DNA of 64,000 nucleotides from Rhizobiaceae bacterium (GCA_014238155.1 JABABQ010000032.1:1-64000), one strand, 5' to 3'; shown: positions 1-8,522, counted from the first letter of the stretch. The notes: generated by a model from the sequence alone, not told the origin. A program made the numbers and translations.

Positions 1-60
1 CCCTTCGCTCCGCGGGGGCGGGCCTGACCGGCCCGGACGGCTCTTCGCCGTCTTCTACGG
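1..60 (-). repeat. Inverted copy of a GC-rich intergenic repeat
   Basis: Read on the minus strand, this stretch repeats the core of the two elements at 131-214 and 288-384: a GGCGAAGAGCCG block followed by GCCCCCGCGGAGCGAAGGG. It is cut by the window edge, so the full unit may extend to the left. Together with the copy at 131-214 it could form a long imperfect hairpin. No coding role is seen. Confidence 0.6.
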
Positions 61-130
61 ATGGTTCAGAGCCAGGGAGCGTGGAGATAAGATTTTTGTC
101 GGCGGCGTCGCGCGCCAATTGACGAAGGTG

Positions 131-214
131 CCGTATCAGGCGGCGAAGAGCCGCCCGGTCGAAAGACCGCCCCCGCGGAGCGAAGGGCGCAAGCCCGACA
201 GCGCGAGCGCAAAA
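131..214 (+). repeat. GC-rich intergenic repeat, copy 1
   Basis: The unit begins CCGTATCAGGCGGCGAAGAG, contains a small internal palindrome (GGCG..CGCC), then the conserved CCCCCGCGGAGCGAAGGGCG block, and ends with AGCCCGACAGCG followed by GAGCGCAAA. It matches 288-384 over almost its whole length, differing mainly in the central loop. It lies downstream of nagA in a stretch with no credible gene. It resembles small palindromic repeats dispersed between genes in some Alphaproteobacteria; whether it is dispersed here cannot be seen from one window. Confidence 0.65.
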
Positions 215-287
215 CAAACAAAAACTCGAGGCCAGAACATCAACCCACACAATGCCCCCGGCGATAATCCAGCGCATTCCGCGCCCT

Positions 288-384
288 CCGTATCAGGCGG
301 CGGCGGCGAAGAGCCGCCCGCGCCTGATGGCGCGCCCCCGCGGAGCGAAGGGCGCCAGCCCGACAGCGTGAGCGCAAGCGCAAA
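288..384 (+). repeat. GC-rich intergenic repeat, copy 2
   Basis: This is a direct repeat of 131-214 with a longer loop (an extra CGG triplet, and CGCCTGATGGCGCG replacing the loop of copy 1) and a slightly extended AGCGCAAGCGCAAA tail. The copies diverge most in the loop and keep the flanks, as expected if a folded RNA or DNA structure is what is retained. It ends about 20 bases from the nagA stop and may end the nagA transcript. Confidence 0.65.
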
Positions 385-403
385 GCGCGCACCCAGAGTA
401 TCT

Positions 404-1576
404 TTACGCCTCAACCTGCACTTCTTCGCCCGCCATCCACACTTGCTCAACCTTCAACTGGCCGCCCAGATGGATGATATTGGCCACCTGTCCGGTGGCA
501 AATGTTCCCGACACTTTCGGGTTGTTCAAACAGCGTGCCGGATAGAGCGAGGCCATGCGCAGGGCTTCGTGAACCTCCAGCCCAACGGTTTCCACCATAT
601 AGCGCACCGCCGAACTGAGTTCGAGATCAGCCCCGGCAAGGGTTCCATCGGCCAGCGTCAAACGCCCGTCCCTGCGGAAGATGGTGCGGCCATTCAGGTC
701 AAACTGGCGCTGGTCGGAGCCAATTGTCGACATGGCATCGGACACCAGAAATATATCCGCGGCGTCATTCTTTGCCGCCAGCGATATGGAAATGACGGCA
801 GGGTCGACATGATAACCGTCGGCAATCAGGCCACAATGGAAGCCCAGGGGGGCCAAAGCTGCACCGACCATGCCCGGCTGCCGATGGGATATCGGGCTCA
901 TGGCGTTGTACAGATGGGTGATGCAGGACGCCCCCGCCTGTCTCGCCTGACCGGCCTGTTCAAAACTTGCGTCGGTGTGACCCAGGCTGACGATAATGCC
1001 GGCGTCGGTCAGTTGGGCAATCTGGGAATTGTTCACCGATTCAGGCGCCACGGTCACCATCAGGCCGGGCAATTGGGATCGCGCTGCAATCAGTTGTTGG
1101 CAATCATCCTGCTGCATCGGCCTGATCAGATTCGGGTCGTGGGCACCCTTTCTCGAGATTGCCAGGTGCGGACCTTCCAGATGCAGGCCGAGAAATCCGG
1201 GAACCTGCTTGTTGGCCGCCTCAATGCCGGCCTGAATGGCACGCCTTGTGATCTCGGGCGTGTCGGTGATCAAAGTTGGCAACATGCCGGTGACGCCAAA
1301 CGGCCGATGGGCGGCCAGGATGGTTTCAATGCTCTGCAAGGTTGGGGAATGATTGAACATCACGCCACCGCCGCCATTGACCTGCAAATCAATGAAGCCG
1401 GGGGCCAGCATTCCGCCTTCGACCCTGATCTGCTGATAGCCGTCTGGACCGCCGGGAATATCGTTGCGCAAACAGATGCCGGCAATCAGCCCATCATTGA
1501 CCAGCAGGCCATGCCGGTCATGCTGATTTTCACCATCAAAGATGCTGGCCCCCGTCAGGGCAAATTTGCGGCTCAT
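404..1576 (-). CDS. nagA: N-acetylglucosamine-6-phosphate deacetylase NagA
   Basis: A 390-residue cytosolic amidohydrolase of normal NagA length. It should remove acetate from GlcNAc-6-P to give glucosamine-6-P. The family landmarks are present: an early metal-site block ending PGFIDLQVNGGGG, HLEGPHL near residue 135, a GHTDAS motif and THLYNAMSP with the second metal histidine, and VSDAMS with the catalytic aspartate. Its start overlaps the stop of the SIS-domain deaminase gene by four bases (ATGA), so the two are translationally coupled. It is the last gene of the kinase-GntR-deaminase-nagA arm. Assignment is firm from family motifs and context. Confidence 0.93.
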   Translation of the reverse strand: MSRKFALTGASIFDGENQHDRHGLLVNDGLIAGICLRNDIPGGPDGYQQIRVEGGMLAPGFIDLQVNGGGGVMFNHSPTLQSIETILAAHRPFGVTGMLPTLITDTPEITRRAIQAGIEAANKQVPGFLGLHLEGPHLAISRKGAHDPNLIRPMQQDDCQQLIAARSQLPGLMVTVAPESVNNSQIAQLTDAGIIVSLGHTDASFEQAGQARQAGASCITHLYNAMSPISHRQPGMVGAALAPLGFHCGLIADGYHVDPAVISISLAAKNDAADIFLVSDAMSTIGSDQRQFDLNGRTIFRRDGRLTLADGTLAGADLELSSAVRYMVETVGLEVHEALRMASLYPARCLNNPKVSGTFATGQVANIIHLGGQLKVEQVWMAGEEVQVEA

Positions 1577-2604
1577 ACGGTTTCCGTCACTTTCTTCAGA
1601 TTGCGCGGTTTGTCGGGATCAAACCCGCGAAGCCGCGCCAGATTTTCGATGAAGGCGTAAAATGAGATGACCAGCAATAGCGGGTCCGTCAGCGGATGGC
1701 CGGAAGATACAAATGGCAGCCGGGTTGCTGCCTCAGTATTGTCGCTGGTGGCAAACACGTCGCCGCCCTGATCAACCAGCTTGTCGGCAACGTCGCATAT
1801 GGTTGGCTGTGATCTGTCCCGGGCAATCAGGGCCAGGACCGGATAGTGTGACGCAACGATCGATACGGGGCCGTGCAGGACTTCAGCGGAACTGAATGCC
1901 TCACCCTGTATCTGGCAGGTTTCCTTGAATTTCAAAGCAACTTCATTGGCAATTGCAAAGGAAGGACCACGCCCCAGCACAAACAGCGCATCAGCCCGCA
2001 ACAGGCGACGGGCGAGAGGTTCCCAGTCACATTGAATGGCCCGTTCTGCAAGTTCAGGCAATTGGTGCAAGGAGGTCAGCAGGTCGGTATCTTTTTGCCA
2101 ATGGGCCAGCAGCAGCAGGCCCGACACGATTGATGTGACAAAGGTTTTTGTTGCCGCCACACTCTCTTCTTTTCCGGCCTGAATGTTGAGCGTGTGATCA
2201 CTGGCCTGAGCCAGGGGCGAAGCCATTTCGTTGGTAATGGCCAAGGTGGTTGCCCCGCCCCGGCCTGCCGACGCCACCATGCTGACAATGTCAGGGCTTT
2301 TTCCCGACTGGGAGATGCCAATGCAAGCGCTGTCTTTTAACTGAAGTTCAACATCATAAATTGAACTGACCGAAGGGCCGATCGACGCAACCGGAACTTT
2401 CGCAGTCAGTTCAGTTGCATATTTCAAATAACTTGCGGCGTGGTCAGAAGACCCGCGTGCGACAGTGCAGATCAGTTTTGGATCTACCTGCCGCAAGTCC
2501 TCAGCAGCCGCCTCAATCGCCGACTGCGACTTGTCGAGCAGTCTTTGCAGAGCCTGCGGAATGTCTTCCACTTCGGCCCGCATTTTGGTGTGAAAATCAA
2601 ACAT
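1573..2604 (-). CDS. SIS-domain glucosamine-6-phosphate deaminase (NagB-II type)
   Basis: A 343-residue protein with two tandem SIS (sugar isomerase) domains and no N-terminal glutaminase domain. It therefore belongs with the NagB-II/AgaS-like deaminases and not with GlmS. The N-terminal MRAEVEDIPQALQRLL and the phosphosugar-binding stretches ARGSSDHAASYLKY and GISQSGKSPD are typical, as is RGPSFAIANEVALKFKE in the second domain. The likely reaction is glucosamine-6-P to fructose-6-P plus ammonia, directly after NagA, with which it overlaps by four bases. Inference: it replaces the classical NagB, which is absent here. A ketosamine-deglycase role is a less likely alternative. Confidence 0.85.
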   Translation of the reverse strand: MFDFHTKMRAEVEDIPQALQRLLDKSQSAIEAAAEDLRQVDPKLICTVARGSSDHAASYLKYATELTAKVPVASIGPSVSSIYDVELQLKDSACIGISQSGKSPDIVSMVASAGRGGATTLAITNEMASPLAQASDHTLNIQAGKEESVAATKTFVTSIVSGLLLLAHWQKDTDLLTSLHQLPELAERAIQCDWEPLARRLLRADALFVLGRGPSFAIANEVALKFKETCQIQGEAFSSAEVLHGPVSIVASHYPVLALIARDRSQPTICDVADKLVDQGGDVFATSDNTEAATRLPFVSSGHPLTDPLLLVISFYAFIENLARLRGFDPDKPRNLKKVTETV

Positions 2605-2613
2605 AATTCATCA

Positions 2614-3381
2614 TCAACTTTCATTGGATATCTGCAGTTCGGCGACAAAATCATAGGCATCGCCGCGATATACCGAGCGGGTAAATTCAACAATCTGGCC
2701 GGTTGGAAGATAGGAAATTCTTTGAATGCGAAGCCCTGCCGAACCGTCTGGCAGGTGCAATAGTCTCGCGTCCTCTCCGGTCAACATGTCGGCGGATATA
2801 CGTTGAATTGCGCGACTGGGCTTGTTGCCGCTTTTTGCCAGATGCGAATACAGGGACTCACCAATATTCTCGGGGTCGGGCAGAATTTGTGAAGACAGGG
2901 ATGCCCGCTCAATGGCCAGTGGCTGGCCGTCTGCAATTCGCAGTCGCGAAATTCGAGCGACATCTGAATCGGCGGTCAATCCAAGGGTGATTGTCTCTTC
3001 CGGTGAAGGTGGGAAGATACCTTTTTCCAACCATTGCGATTCGGCTTTCAATCCGCGCCTTTGCATATCTTCGCTGAACGATGTCAGGCGCGACAGGGAT
3101 TGCTGTACGCGACCTGCCTGAGGTGCAACAGATGTCCCTGACCCCTGTTTTTGCACGACCAGACCGTCACTAACCAGTTGGTGCACCGCTTTGCGAATGG
3201 TCACCCGCGACAAATTGCTGATGCTGGCCAATTCTCTTTCTGAGGGCAGCGCCGTTCCGGCTTCAAGCTGGCCGGAGCGTATCACCGATTCAATATGCTG
3301 ACTAAGCTGCGCATAGAGGGGCCCGGAATGGGCGCGTGACCAGGACTTCGGCGATAATAATTCCAGAATGTCGGAAGCCAT
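2614..3381 (-). CDS. GntR/HutC-family regulator of the amino-sugar genes (NagR-like)
   Basis: A 255-residue GntR regulator of the HutC subfamily. The N-terminal winged helix includes PLYAQLSQHIESVIRSG, ALPSERELA and SRVTIRKAVHQLVSDGLVV; a UTRA effector domain follows from about residue 85. A longer reading starting at 3495 exists but runs back into the kinase gene. The ATG at 3381 is preferred because it has a GGGAG ribosome site and sits one base after the kinase stop. The UTRA ligand in NagR/DasR relatives is a phosphorylated amino sugar. By position it should control both arms of the regulon through the boxes at 4277-4293 and 4411-4427. Confidence 0.85.
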   Translation of the reverse strand: MASDILELLSPKSWSRAHSGPLYAQLSQHIESVIRSGQLEAGTALPSERELASISNLSRVTIRKAVHQLVSDGLVVQKQGSGTSVAPQAGRVQQSLSRLTSFSEDMQRRGLKAESQWLEKGIFPPSPEETITLGLTADSDVARISRLRIADGQPLAIERASLSSQILPDPENIGESLYSHLAKSGNKPSRAIQRISADMLTGEDARLLHLPDGSAGLRIQRISYLPTGQIVEFTRSVYRGDAYDFVAELQISNES

Positions 3382-3382
3382 A

Positions 3383-4267
3383 TTATTGGGCTCCCGTTGA
3401 AAAGCGTTTTCGGGCGAGGTTGGCGGCTCCAACAACCGCATCTCCCAATGGTTCACCGACCCGATCGCGATAATAACTGGACAGCATTTTGGCATAGATC
3501 GGACCGAGACCTCCGATCATGCAAAATCGTGGTGCATCATCAGATAGGATGTGATCCAGGGTTTCTTCGATATCGGAGATGGCGCGTCGAAGAATGCGCC
3601 GGGCGATTGGATCGCGCTTGTCGACATATTCAAATACCAGCGGAGCCAATTCACCGAATTCACCAGGTCGTGCCGTATGGGCATATTCAACCACCGTCTG
3701 CGGATCGTTTTCAAACCGGCCCAGCACCGTTTTTGTCAAAGCCGATCCCTGATGGATGCCGTCGTAACTCAACAATGTTTCCTGAAGCAATCGCCGACCA
3801 AGCCAGGAACCGCTGGCCAGGTCGCCAACGGTAAAACCCCAACCACCGACGGTACGCACTTTATCTGCGATTCGAGAAATAAAAACGCTGCCTGTGCCTA
3901 TGATCGCCGCAACGCCATCAGCATCGCCGACCGCACCTTCCAAAGAAATCAGCGCATCGGTCTCAATGTGACAGGATTTGAAAGGCATATCCTGGACAAA
4001 GCGTTGCGCAAAATCGCCAATATTGGCACCCGCTAGGCCCATAAAGACGGGAATAGACGCCAGATCATCCTCCGCCAAACCCGCTTCCTGCATCGCAGCG
4101 CGACAGGCCGACAAGACATTGCTGCCAGCGCGGTCATAATGGGTCATGATATTGGCAGACCCAGACCGGCCGGCCCCCAGCGGTTCACCACGCGAATTGA
4201 TGAGCAGTGCCCGGCACCCGGTACCACCACCATCAATTCCCAAAAACGCATCCATAGAATTTGCCAT
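3383..4267 (-). CDS. BadF/BadG-type N-acetylhexosamine kinase
   Basis: A 294-residue member of the BadF/BadG/BcrA/BcrD ATPase family, the ASKHA fold that includes N-acetylglucosamine kinase and MurK-type kinases. Visible motifs are the phosphate-1 loop FLGIDGGGTGCRALL at the N terminus, a phosphate-2 region IIGTGSVF, VGGWGFTVGDLASGSWLGRR, and a late IGGLGP adenosine motif. It would phosphorylate imported GlcNAc or MurNAc, supplying NagA and the MurQ-like enzyme. The start at 4267 (MANSMDAF) is chosen because an upstream start would overlap the operator. A start at 4255 (MDAF) cannot be excluded; neither has a strong ribosome site. Confidence 0.82.
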   Translation of the reverse strand: MANSMDAFLGIDGGGTGCRALLINSRGEPLGAGRSGSANIMTHYDRAGSNVLSACRAAMQEAGLAEDDLASIPVFMGLAGANIGDFAQRFVQDMPFKSCHIETDALISLEGAVGDADGVAAIIGTGSVFISRIADKVRTVGGWGFTVGDLASGSWLGRRLLQETLLSYDGIHQGSALTKTVLGRFENDPQTVVEYAHTARPGEFGELAPLVFEYVDKRDPIARRILRRAISDIEETLDHILSDDAPRFCMIGGLGPIYAKMLSSYYRDRVGEPLGDAVVGAANLARKRFSTGAQ

Positions 4268-4276
4268 GCATTCAGT

Positions 4277-4293
4277 ATACCAATCTAATACCA
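4277..4293 (-). promoter_or_regulatory. Candidate GntR operator, left arm
   Basis: On the minus strand the box reads TGGTATTAGATTGGTAT and lies just upstream of the kinase start. It matches the box at 4411-4427 (TGGTATTATTTTGGCAT) at 14 of 17 positions, in the opposite orientation relative to the chromosome. Each box sits immediately before the first gene of its arm. Inferred to be the site of the GntR regulator at 2614-3381. Confidence 0.6.
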
Positions 4294-4410
4294 TTTACCA
4301 AGAGGTATTTTCGGTATTTGTGGAGAATTTTTTATTTTCCTTTTATTACAATTAGATAAACAAAAATTCATCGCCGCTGTGAAAAAAATGGTTAACAGCA
4401 TCTGGACAAT

Positions 4411-4427
4411 TGGTATTATTTTGGCAT
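4411..4427 (+). promoter_or_regulatory. Candidate GntR operator, right arm
   Basis: TGGTATTATTTTGGCAT, the partner of the minus-strand box at 4277-4293. It ends ten bases before the chosen start codon of the MurQ-like gene, overlapping the expected transcription start, which suits repression. Between the boxes lies an AT-rich stretch with TTTTTTATTTTCC-like tracts that probably carries both promoters; no clear -35/-10 pair is assigned. Confidence 0.58.
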
Positions 4428-4436
4428 TATGTCGAG

Positions 4437-5363
4437 ATGGAAGTTTCTACGACCAATTCTCCCGCCACTGAATCCCTGCACGCTTCGGCTGCCGGGATTG
4501 ACGGGCGCAGTCCTGATCAGATTTTGAGCCTGTTGCATCAGGGGCAAATGGCGGCGACTGAATCAGTCAAATCCGGCCTCGATCAAATTGCAGCTGCTGC
4601 AAAACATATGGCAGAAAGTCATCTTGCGGGTGGGAAACTAATATATGTCGGTGCAGGCAGCTCCGGCCTGATGGCTTTGGCAGATGGGCTTGAATTACCC
4701 GGTACGTTCGGCATTCCCATGAGCCAAATCCGCATCCTGTTTGCCGGAGGATACGCCAGTCTTGCAGACATGAAAGGTGGCCCCGAGGATGATGAGCAAC
4801 AGGCTCGCAAGGATGTAAATGCAGCCAATATTGAACCGGGCGATTGCGCAATTCTGATTTCTGCCAGCGGCACCACACCTTATACGCTGGCCGCCCAGCA
4901 ACATCTTCAATCACTTGGAGCAACCACTGTAGGTCTGGCCAATAATCAGCCTTCTGCGTTGCTGGAAAACTGTGACTTTGGGATATTTTTGCCAACACCG
5001 CCGGAAGTGATAGCCGGATCAACGCGCATGGGAGCTGGCACTTCGCAAAAAATTGCGTTGAACATGCTATCCACCCTGTTGGGTATTCATCTTGGCCATA
5101 TCCATGATGGCATGATGGTCAACTTAATAGCCGACAACGCAAAACTGCAGGACCGCGCCCGGAGAATGGTCGCCAATATTGCCAATTGCAACGAACAAAC
5201 TGCTGACCGCGCCTTGGCAGGAGCTGACGGGTCGGTAAAGATCGCAGTGCTTCTCGCCGTCGGCCAGAAGAACGTAAAACAGGCTCAGCAGCTGCTGGCC
5301 GCAAACCGGGGGAAACTCAGAGCGGCACTCTCCGATCTGACCGTTTCACAAACCTCAGACTAA
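4437..5363 (+). CDS. MurQ-like N-acetylmuramic acid 6-phosphate etherase
   Basis: A 308-residue SIS-fold protein resembling MurQ, which cleaves the lactyl ether of MurNAc-6-P to give GlcNAc-6-P and D-lactate. The diagnostic block TPPEVIAGSTRMGAGTSQK is intact. The two acidic residues used by MurQ appear kept, in LELPGTFG and GGPEDD. Other positions differ from classical MurQ: GAGSSGLMALADG in place of the usual GAGTSGRLGVLDA-type loop, and SASGTTPYT in place of SASGRTP. It may therefore be a divergent subfamily. A start at 4410 would overlap the operator, so 4437 is preferred. It heads the plus-strand arm and is followed by the transporter genes. Confidence 0.8.
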   Translation: MEVSTTNSPATESLHASAAGIDGRSPDQILSLLHQGQMAATESVKSGLDQIAAAAKHMAESHLAGGKLIYVGAGSSGLMALADGLELPGTFGIPMSQIRILFAGGYASLADMKGGPEDDEQQARKDVNAANIEPGDCAILISASGTTPYTLAAQQHLQSLGATTVGLANNQPSALLENCDFGIFLPTPPEVIAGSTRMGAGTSQKIALNMLSTLLGIHLGHIHDGMMVNLIADNAKLQDRARRMVANIANCNEQTADRALAGADGSVKIAVLLAVGQKNVKQAQQLLAANRGKLRAALSDLTVSQTSD

Positions 5364-5395
5364 CCGCGCCGCAGGCGCATAACAGGGAGATAGAT

Positions 5396-6655
5396 ATGAA
5401 ACGCAACTCACTCAAACTCATGCTGCTGGCATCTACCATATTGGGGGCAGCAACAGCGACCCATGCGGCAGATGTTACGCTGACCATCGAAAGCTGGCGC
5501 AACGATGACCTCGCCATCTGGCAGGAAATGATTATTCCGGCCTTTGAAGCGCAAAATGCTGGCATCAAGATCAAGTTCACCCCCTCTGCTCCGGCAGAGT
5601 ATAATGCCGTTTTGAATTCAAAACTTGAGGCTGGGTCGGCTGGTGATCTGATTACTTGTCGCCCATTCGACACGTCGCTTGCGCTTTATGACAACGGCCA
5701 TTTGGCGTCACTGGCTGACCTGGCAGGAATGTCAAATTTTTCTCCGGTATCAAAATCAGCCTGGATCACGGATGATGGCAAAAACCCGTTCTGTGTGCCG
5801 ATGGCGTCGGTCATCCACGGATTCATCTATAATGCCGAAGCGCTGGAAGATGCCGGTGTCAAAGTTCCGACCACAGAGGCTGAATTCTTTGCGGCCCTGG
5901 ATGCTATCAAAGCCAAGGGCAACTATATCCCCATGGCGATGGGCACTGCTGACCAGTGGGAAGCTGCCACAATGGGCTACAACAACATCGGACCAAATTA
6001 CTGGAAAGGTGAAGAAGGCCGTAACGCGCTGATCGCCGGCACCCAGAAATTGACCGACGATGGTTGGGTTGCTCCCTACCGTGCTCTGGCCAGATGGAAA
6101 GACTATCTGGGAGATGGGTTTGAAGCCCAGTCCTATCCCGACAGTCAAAATCTTTTCACACTTGGCCGTGCTGCCATTTATCCGGCAGGTTCTTGGGAAA
6201 TCTCTGGCTTTAACGCTAATGCCAGTTTCAAGATGGGTGCCTTCATTCCGCCAGTGCAGAATGCTGGCGATGAATGTCACATTTCGGATCACACCGATAT
6301 TGCCATTGGCATGAACGCGAAAACCAAAAATGCTGCGGCGGCGAAAATCTTCCTGAATTGGGTGGCATCATCTGAATTTGCAAAAATTTATGCAAATGCC
6401 CTGCCCGGCTTCTTCCCGCTCTCCAGCGCACCTGTGAAACTGGAAGATCCGCTGGCTCAGGAATTCATTTCCTGGCGTTCAAAATGTAAGTCAACAATTC
6501 GTTCGACTTACCAGATTCTTTCCCGCGGGACGCCAAACCTTGAAACCGAAACGTGGAATGCTTCCGCGCAGGTGATCAAAGGGGCAGAAACTCCAGATGC
6601 CGCTGGCAAGCGACTGCAGGACGGCTTGGCATCCTGGTATAAGCCACAACAGTAA
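5396..6655 (+). CDS. Sugar ABC transporter, periplasmic binding protein (family 1)
   Basis: A 419-residue extracellular solute-binding protein of the UgpB/MalE-like family 1. It has a clear Sec signal peptide (KLMLLASTILGAATATHA, cleavage before ADVTLTIESW). The body has the expected pattern of hinge and ligand motifs (VPMASVIHGFIYN, GRAAIYPAGSWEI). Ribosome site GGGAG lies before the ATG. It is preceded by the MurQ-like gene and followed, after an intrinsic-terminator-like hairpin, by two permeases. That arrangement usually gives an excess of binding protein over membrane parts. The likely ligand is an amino sugar or a chitin/peptidoglycan disaccharide, judged from the neighbours only. Confidence 0.88.
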   Translation: MKRNSLKLMLLASTILGAATATHAADVTLTIESWRNDDLAIWQEMIIPAFEAQNAGIKIKFTPSAPAEYNAVLNSKLEAGSAGDLITCRPFDTSLALYDNGHLASLADLAGMSNFSPVSKSAWITDDGKNPFCVPMASVIHGFIYNAEALEDAGVKVPTTEAEFFAALDAIKAKGNYIPMAMGTADQWEAATMGYNNIGPNYWKGEEGRNALIAGTQKLTDDGWVAPYRALARWKDYLGDGFEAQSYPDSQNLFTLGRAAIYPAGSWEISGFNANASFKMGAFIPPVQNAGDECHISDHTDIAIGMNAKTKNAAAAKIFLNWVASSEFAKIYANALPGFFPLSSAPVKLEDPLAQEFISWRSKCKSTIRSTYQILSRGTPNLETETWNASAQVIKGAETPDAAGKRLQDGLASWYKPQQ

Positions 6656-6666
6656 GATCAACATTA

Positions 6667-6695
6667 GGGCCGCACAAAGGTGCGGCCCTTTTTTT
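6667..6695 (+). terminator. Intercistronic hairpin with T-run
   Basis: GGGCCGCAC, loop AAAG, GTGCGGCCC, followed by seven T. It has the form of a rho-independent terminator twelve bases after the binding-protein stop. As the permease genes continue in the same direction, it probably works as a partial terminator or a 3' end stabiliser of the binding-protein message. Confidence 0.85.
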
Positions 6696-6722
6696 AACCA
6701 ATCCAGCGCAATGGGGAACCCA

Positions 6723-7649
6723 ATGGAAGAATCAGCTCACAAGCCACCTTTCAGATCGCACATCCTGGTGTTCCTGGCTCCTGCGTTCATTATCTACACC
6801 GCATTTATGGTCGTTCCGCTGTTTGGCACGATGCAAATGTCGCTGTATTCGCAAATAGACGGAGTGCAAAAATTCGTCGGTTTGGACAACTTTGCGACGC
6901 TGTTCGGCGATGATCGATGGGCCCAAAGTTTCTGGAACGCGTTGGTCAATAATACGTGGTTTTTCGTTATCCACATGTTGGTTCAAAATCCGATCGGCAT
7001 TCTGCTGGCGGCTTTGTTGAGCAGCAACAAATTACGCATGCGGGCGTTTTACCGCACCTCTATTTTTATCCCCACCATCCTGTCATTTGTGATTGTCGGG
7101 TTCGCCTGGAAACTCATTTTAAGCCCCTTGTGGGGCGTTGCTCCCAGCATGCTGGACGCGATCGGCCTTAAGAGCCTGTTTGCACCCTGGCTGGGCAAGG
7201 AAGAATATGCGCTTACCACGCTTGCTCTGATATCAGTTTGGCAGTTCGTCGGCATACCGATGATGCTGATCTATGCCGCCATGCTGTCGATTCCTGACGA
7301 AGTTCTTGAAGCAGCCGAATGTGACGGTCTGTCCGGCATGGCGCAGTTTTGGAAAATTAAACTGCCGCTGATCCTGCCCTCTATTGGCATCATATCAATT
7401 TTGACATTTGTCGGCAATTTCAACGCCTTTGACCTGATTTATTCGGCTCAGGGGGCTTTGGCTGGGCCAAATTACTCAACCGATGTGCTTGGCACATTCA
7501 TGTTCCGCACCTTCTTCGGTTTCCAGCTGCAATTGGGCGACCCGAATATGGGATCGGCCATCGCGTCGGCGATGTTCTTCATCATCCTTTGCGGTGTTTC
7601 GATATATCTCTTCGGCATCCAGACGCGGCTGCGCCGTTACCAGTTTTAG
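6723..7649 (+). CDS. Sugar ABC transporter permease (MalF/UgpA type)
   Basis: A 308-residue inner-membrane protein with six predicted helices. The EAA loop near residue 200 (EVLEAAECDGLSGMAQFWKI) contacts the ATPase. A longer frame from 6597 overlaps the binding-protein gene and the terminator, so it is rejected. Two ATGs are possible, 6711 and 6723; the second has GGGGA at suitable spacing. It pairs with the permease at 7659 and the ATPase at 9599 to form one importer. Confidence 0.88.
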   Translation: MEESAHKPPFRSHILVFLAPAFIIYTAFMVVPLFGTMQMSLYSQIDGVQKFVGLDNFATLFGDDRWAQSFWNALVNNTWFFVIHMLVQNPIGILLAALLSSNKLRMRAFYRTSIFIPTILSFVIVGFAWKLILSPLWGVAPSMLDAIGLKSLFAPWLGKEEYALTTLALISVWQFVGIPMMLIYAAMLSIPDEVLEAAECDGLSGMAQFWKIKLPLILPSIGIISILTFVGNFNAFDLIYSAQGALAGPNYSTDVLGTFMFRTFFGFQLQLGDPNMGSAIASAMFFIILCGVSIYLFGIQTRLRRYQF

Positions 7650-7658
7650 GAGGACACC

Positions 7659-8522
7659 ATGACCACTTCACAGTCCATTTCTGCATCCATGTTGTCCTCA
7701 AAAACCGCACGCGCAGTTGCTGCCCATGCGATCTTGATCACCTACACAATAATAGCTTTGTTTCCGGTTGTTGTGATTGTCATCAATTCATTCAAGTCGC
7801 GCAACGCCATTTTTCGCTCGCCGTTGTCGCTTCCCGATTCGGAATCATTCAGCTTGGTTGGATATGAAACGGTGATCAAGCAGGGCGACTTTGTGCTCTA
7901 TTTTCAAAACAGTCTCACTGTCACGATTGTATCGCTGACCATGGTATTGCTATTCGGCGCCATGGCGGCATTTGCCCTGGCTGAATATCGCTTTCGGCTC
8001 AACTTGCTGACCGGCCTGTATCTGGCGCTCGGCATCATGATCCCGATCAGACTAGGCACGGTGGCCATTCTGCAAATGATGGTGGCCAGTGGGCTGGTAA
8101 ATACGCTAACGGCATTGATCCTGGTCTATACCGCCCAGGGACTGCCACTCGCCATATTCATTCTGTCTGAATTCATGCAGGGCATTTCCGACGATTTGAA
8201 GAATGCCGGGCGGATTGATGGCCTGTCGGAATATCGGATATTCGTGCGTCTTGTGCTGCCCCTGATTCGTCCCGCTATGGCGACAGTTGCAGTGTTTACC
8301 ATGATCCCAATCTGGAATGATTTGTGGTTTCCACTCATTCTGGCACCGGCTGAGGAAGTCAAAACCGTAACGCTCGGCGCGCAGGTGTTCATCGGACAAT
8401 TTGTGACCAACTGGAACGCCGTTCTGGCCTCACTGTCACTGGCCATAGTTCCGGTGTTAATATTGTATCTGATCTTCTCAAAACAGCTCATCAAAGGCAT
8501 CACCTCCGGCGCTGTCAAATGA
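7659..8522 (+). CDS. Sugar ABC transporter permease (MalG/UgpE type)
   Basis: A 287-residue inner-membrane protein with six predicted helices and a MalG-type EAA loop (DLKNAGRIDGLSEYRIFVRL). A strong AGGAGG ribosome site overlaps the stop of the previous permease, and its own stop overlaps the next start by four bases (ATGA). Both points indicate a single tightly coupled transcript. Second membrane subunit of the amino-sugar importer. Confidence 0.9.
   Translation: MTTSQSISASMLSSKTARAVAAHAILITYTIIALFPVVVIVINSFKSRNAIFRSPLSLPDSESFSLVGYETVIKQGDFVLYFQNSLTVTIVSLTMVLLFGAMAAFALAEYRFRLNLLTGLYLALGIMIPIRLGTVAILQMMVASGLVNTLTALILVYTAQGLPLAIFILSEFMQGISDDLKNAGRIDGLSEYRIFVRLVLPLIRPAMATVAVFTMIPIWNDLWFPLILAPAEEVKTVTLGAQVFIGQFVTNWNAVLASLSLAIVPVLILYLIFSKQLIKGITSGAVK

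Noticed and set aside
119-1660. A 513-codon open frame on the plus strand across nagA
   Set aside because: It is antisense to nagA, which has full family motifs; the plus-strand product shows no domain and starts in the repeat region.
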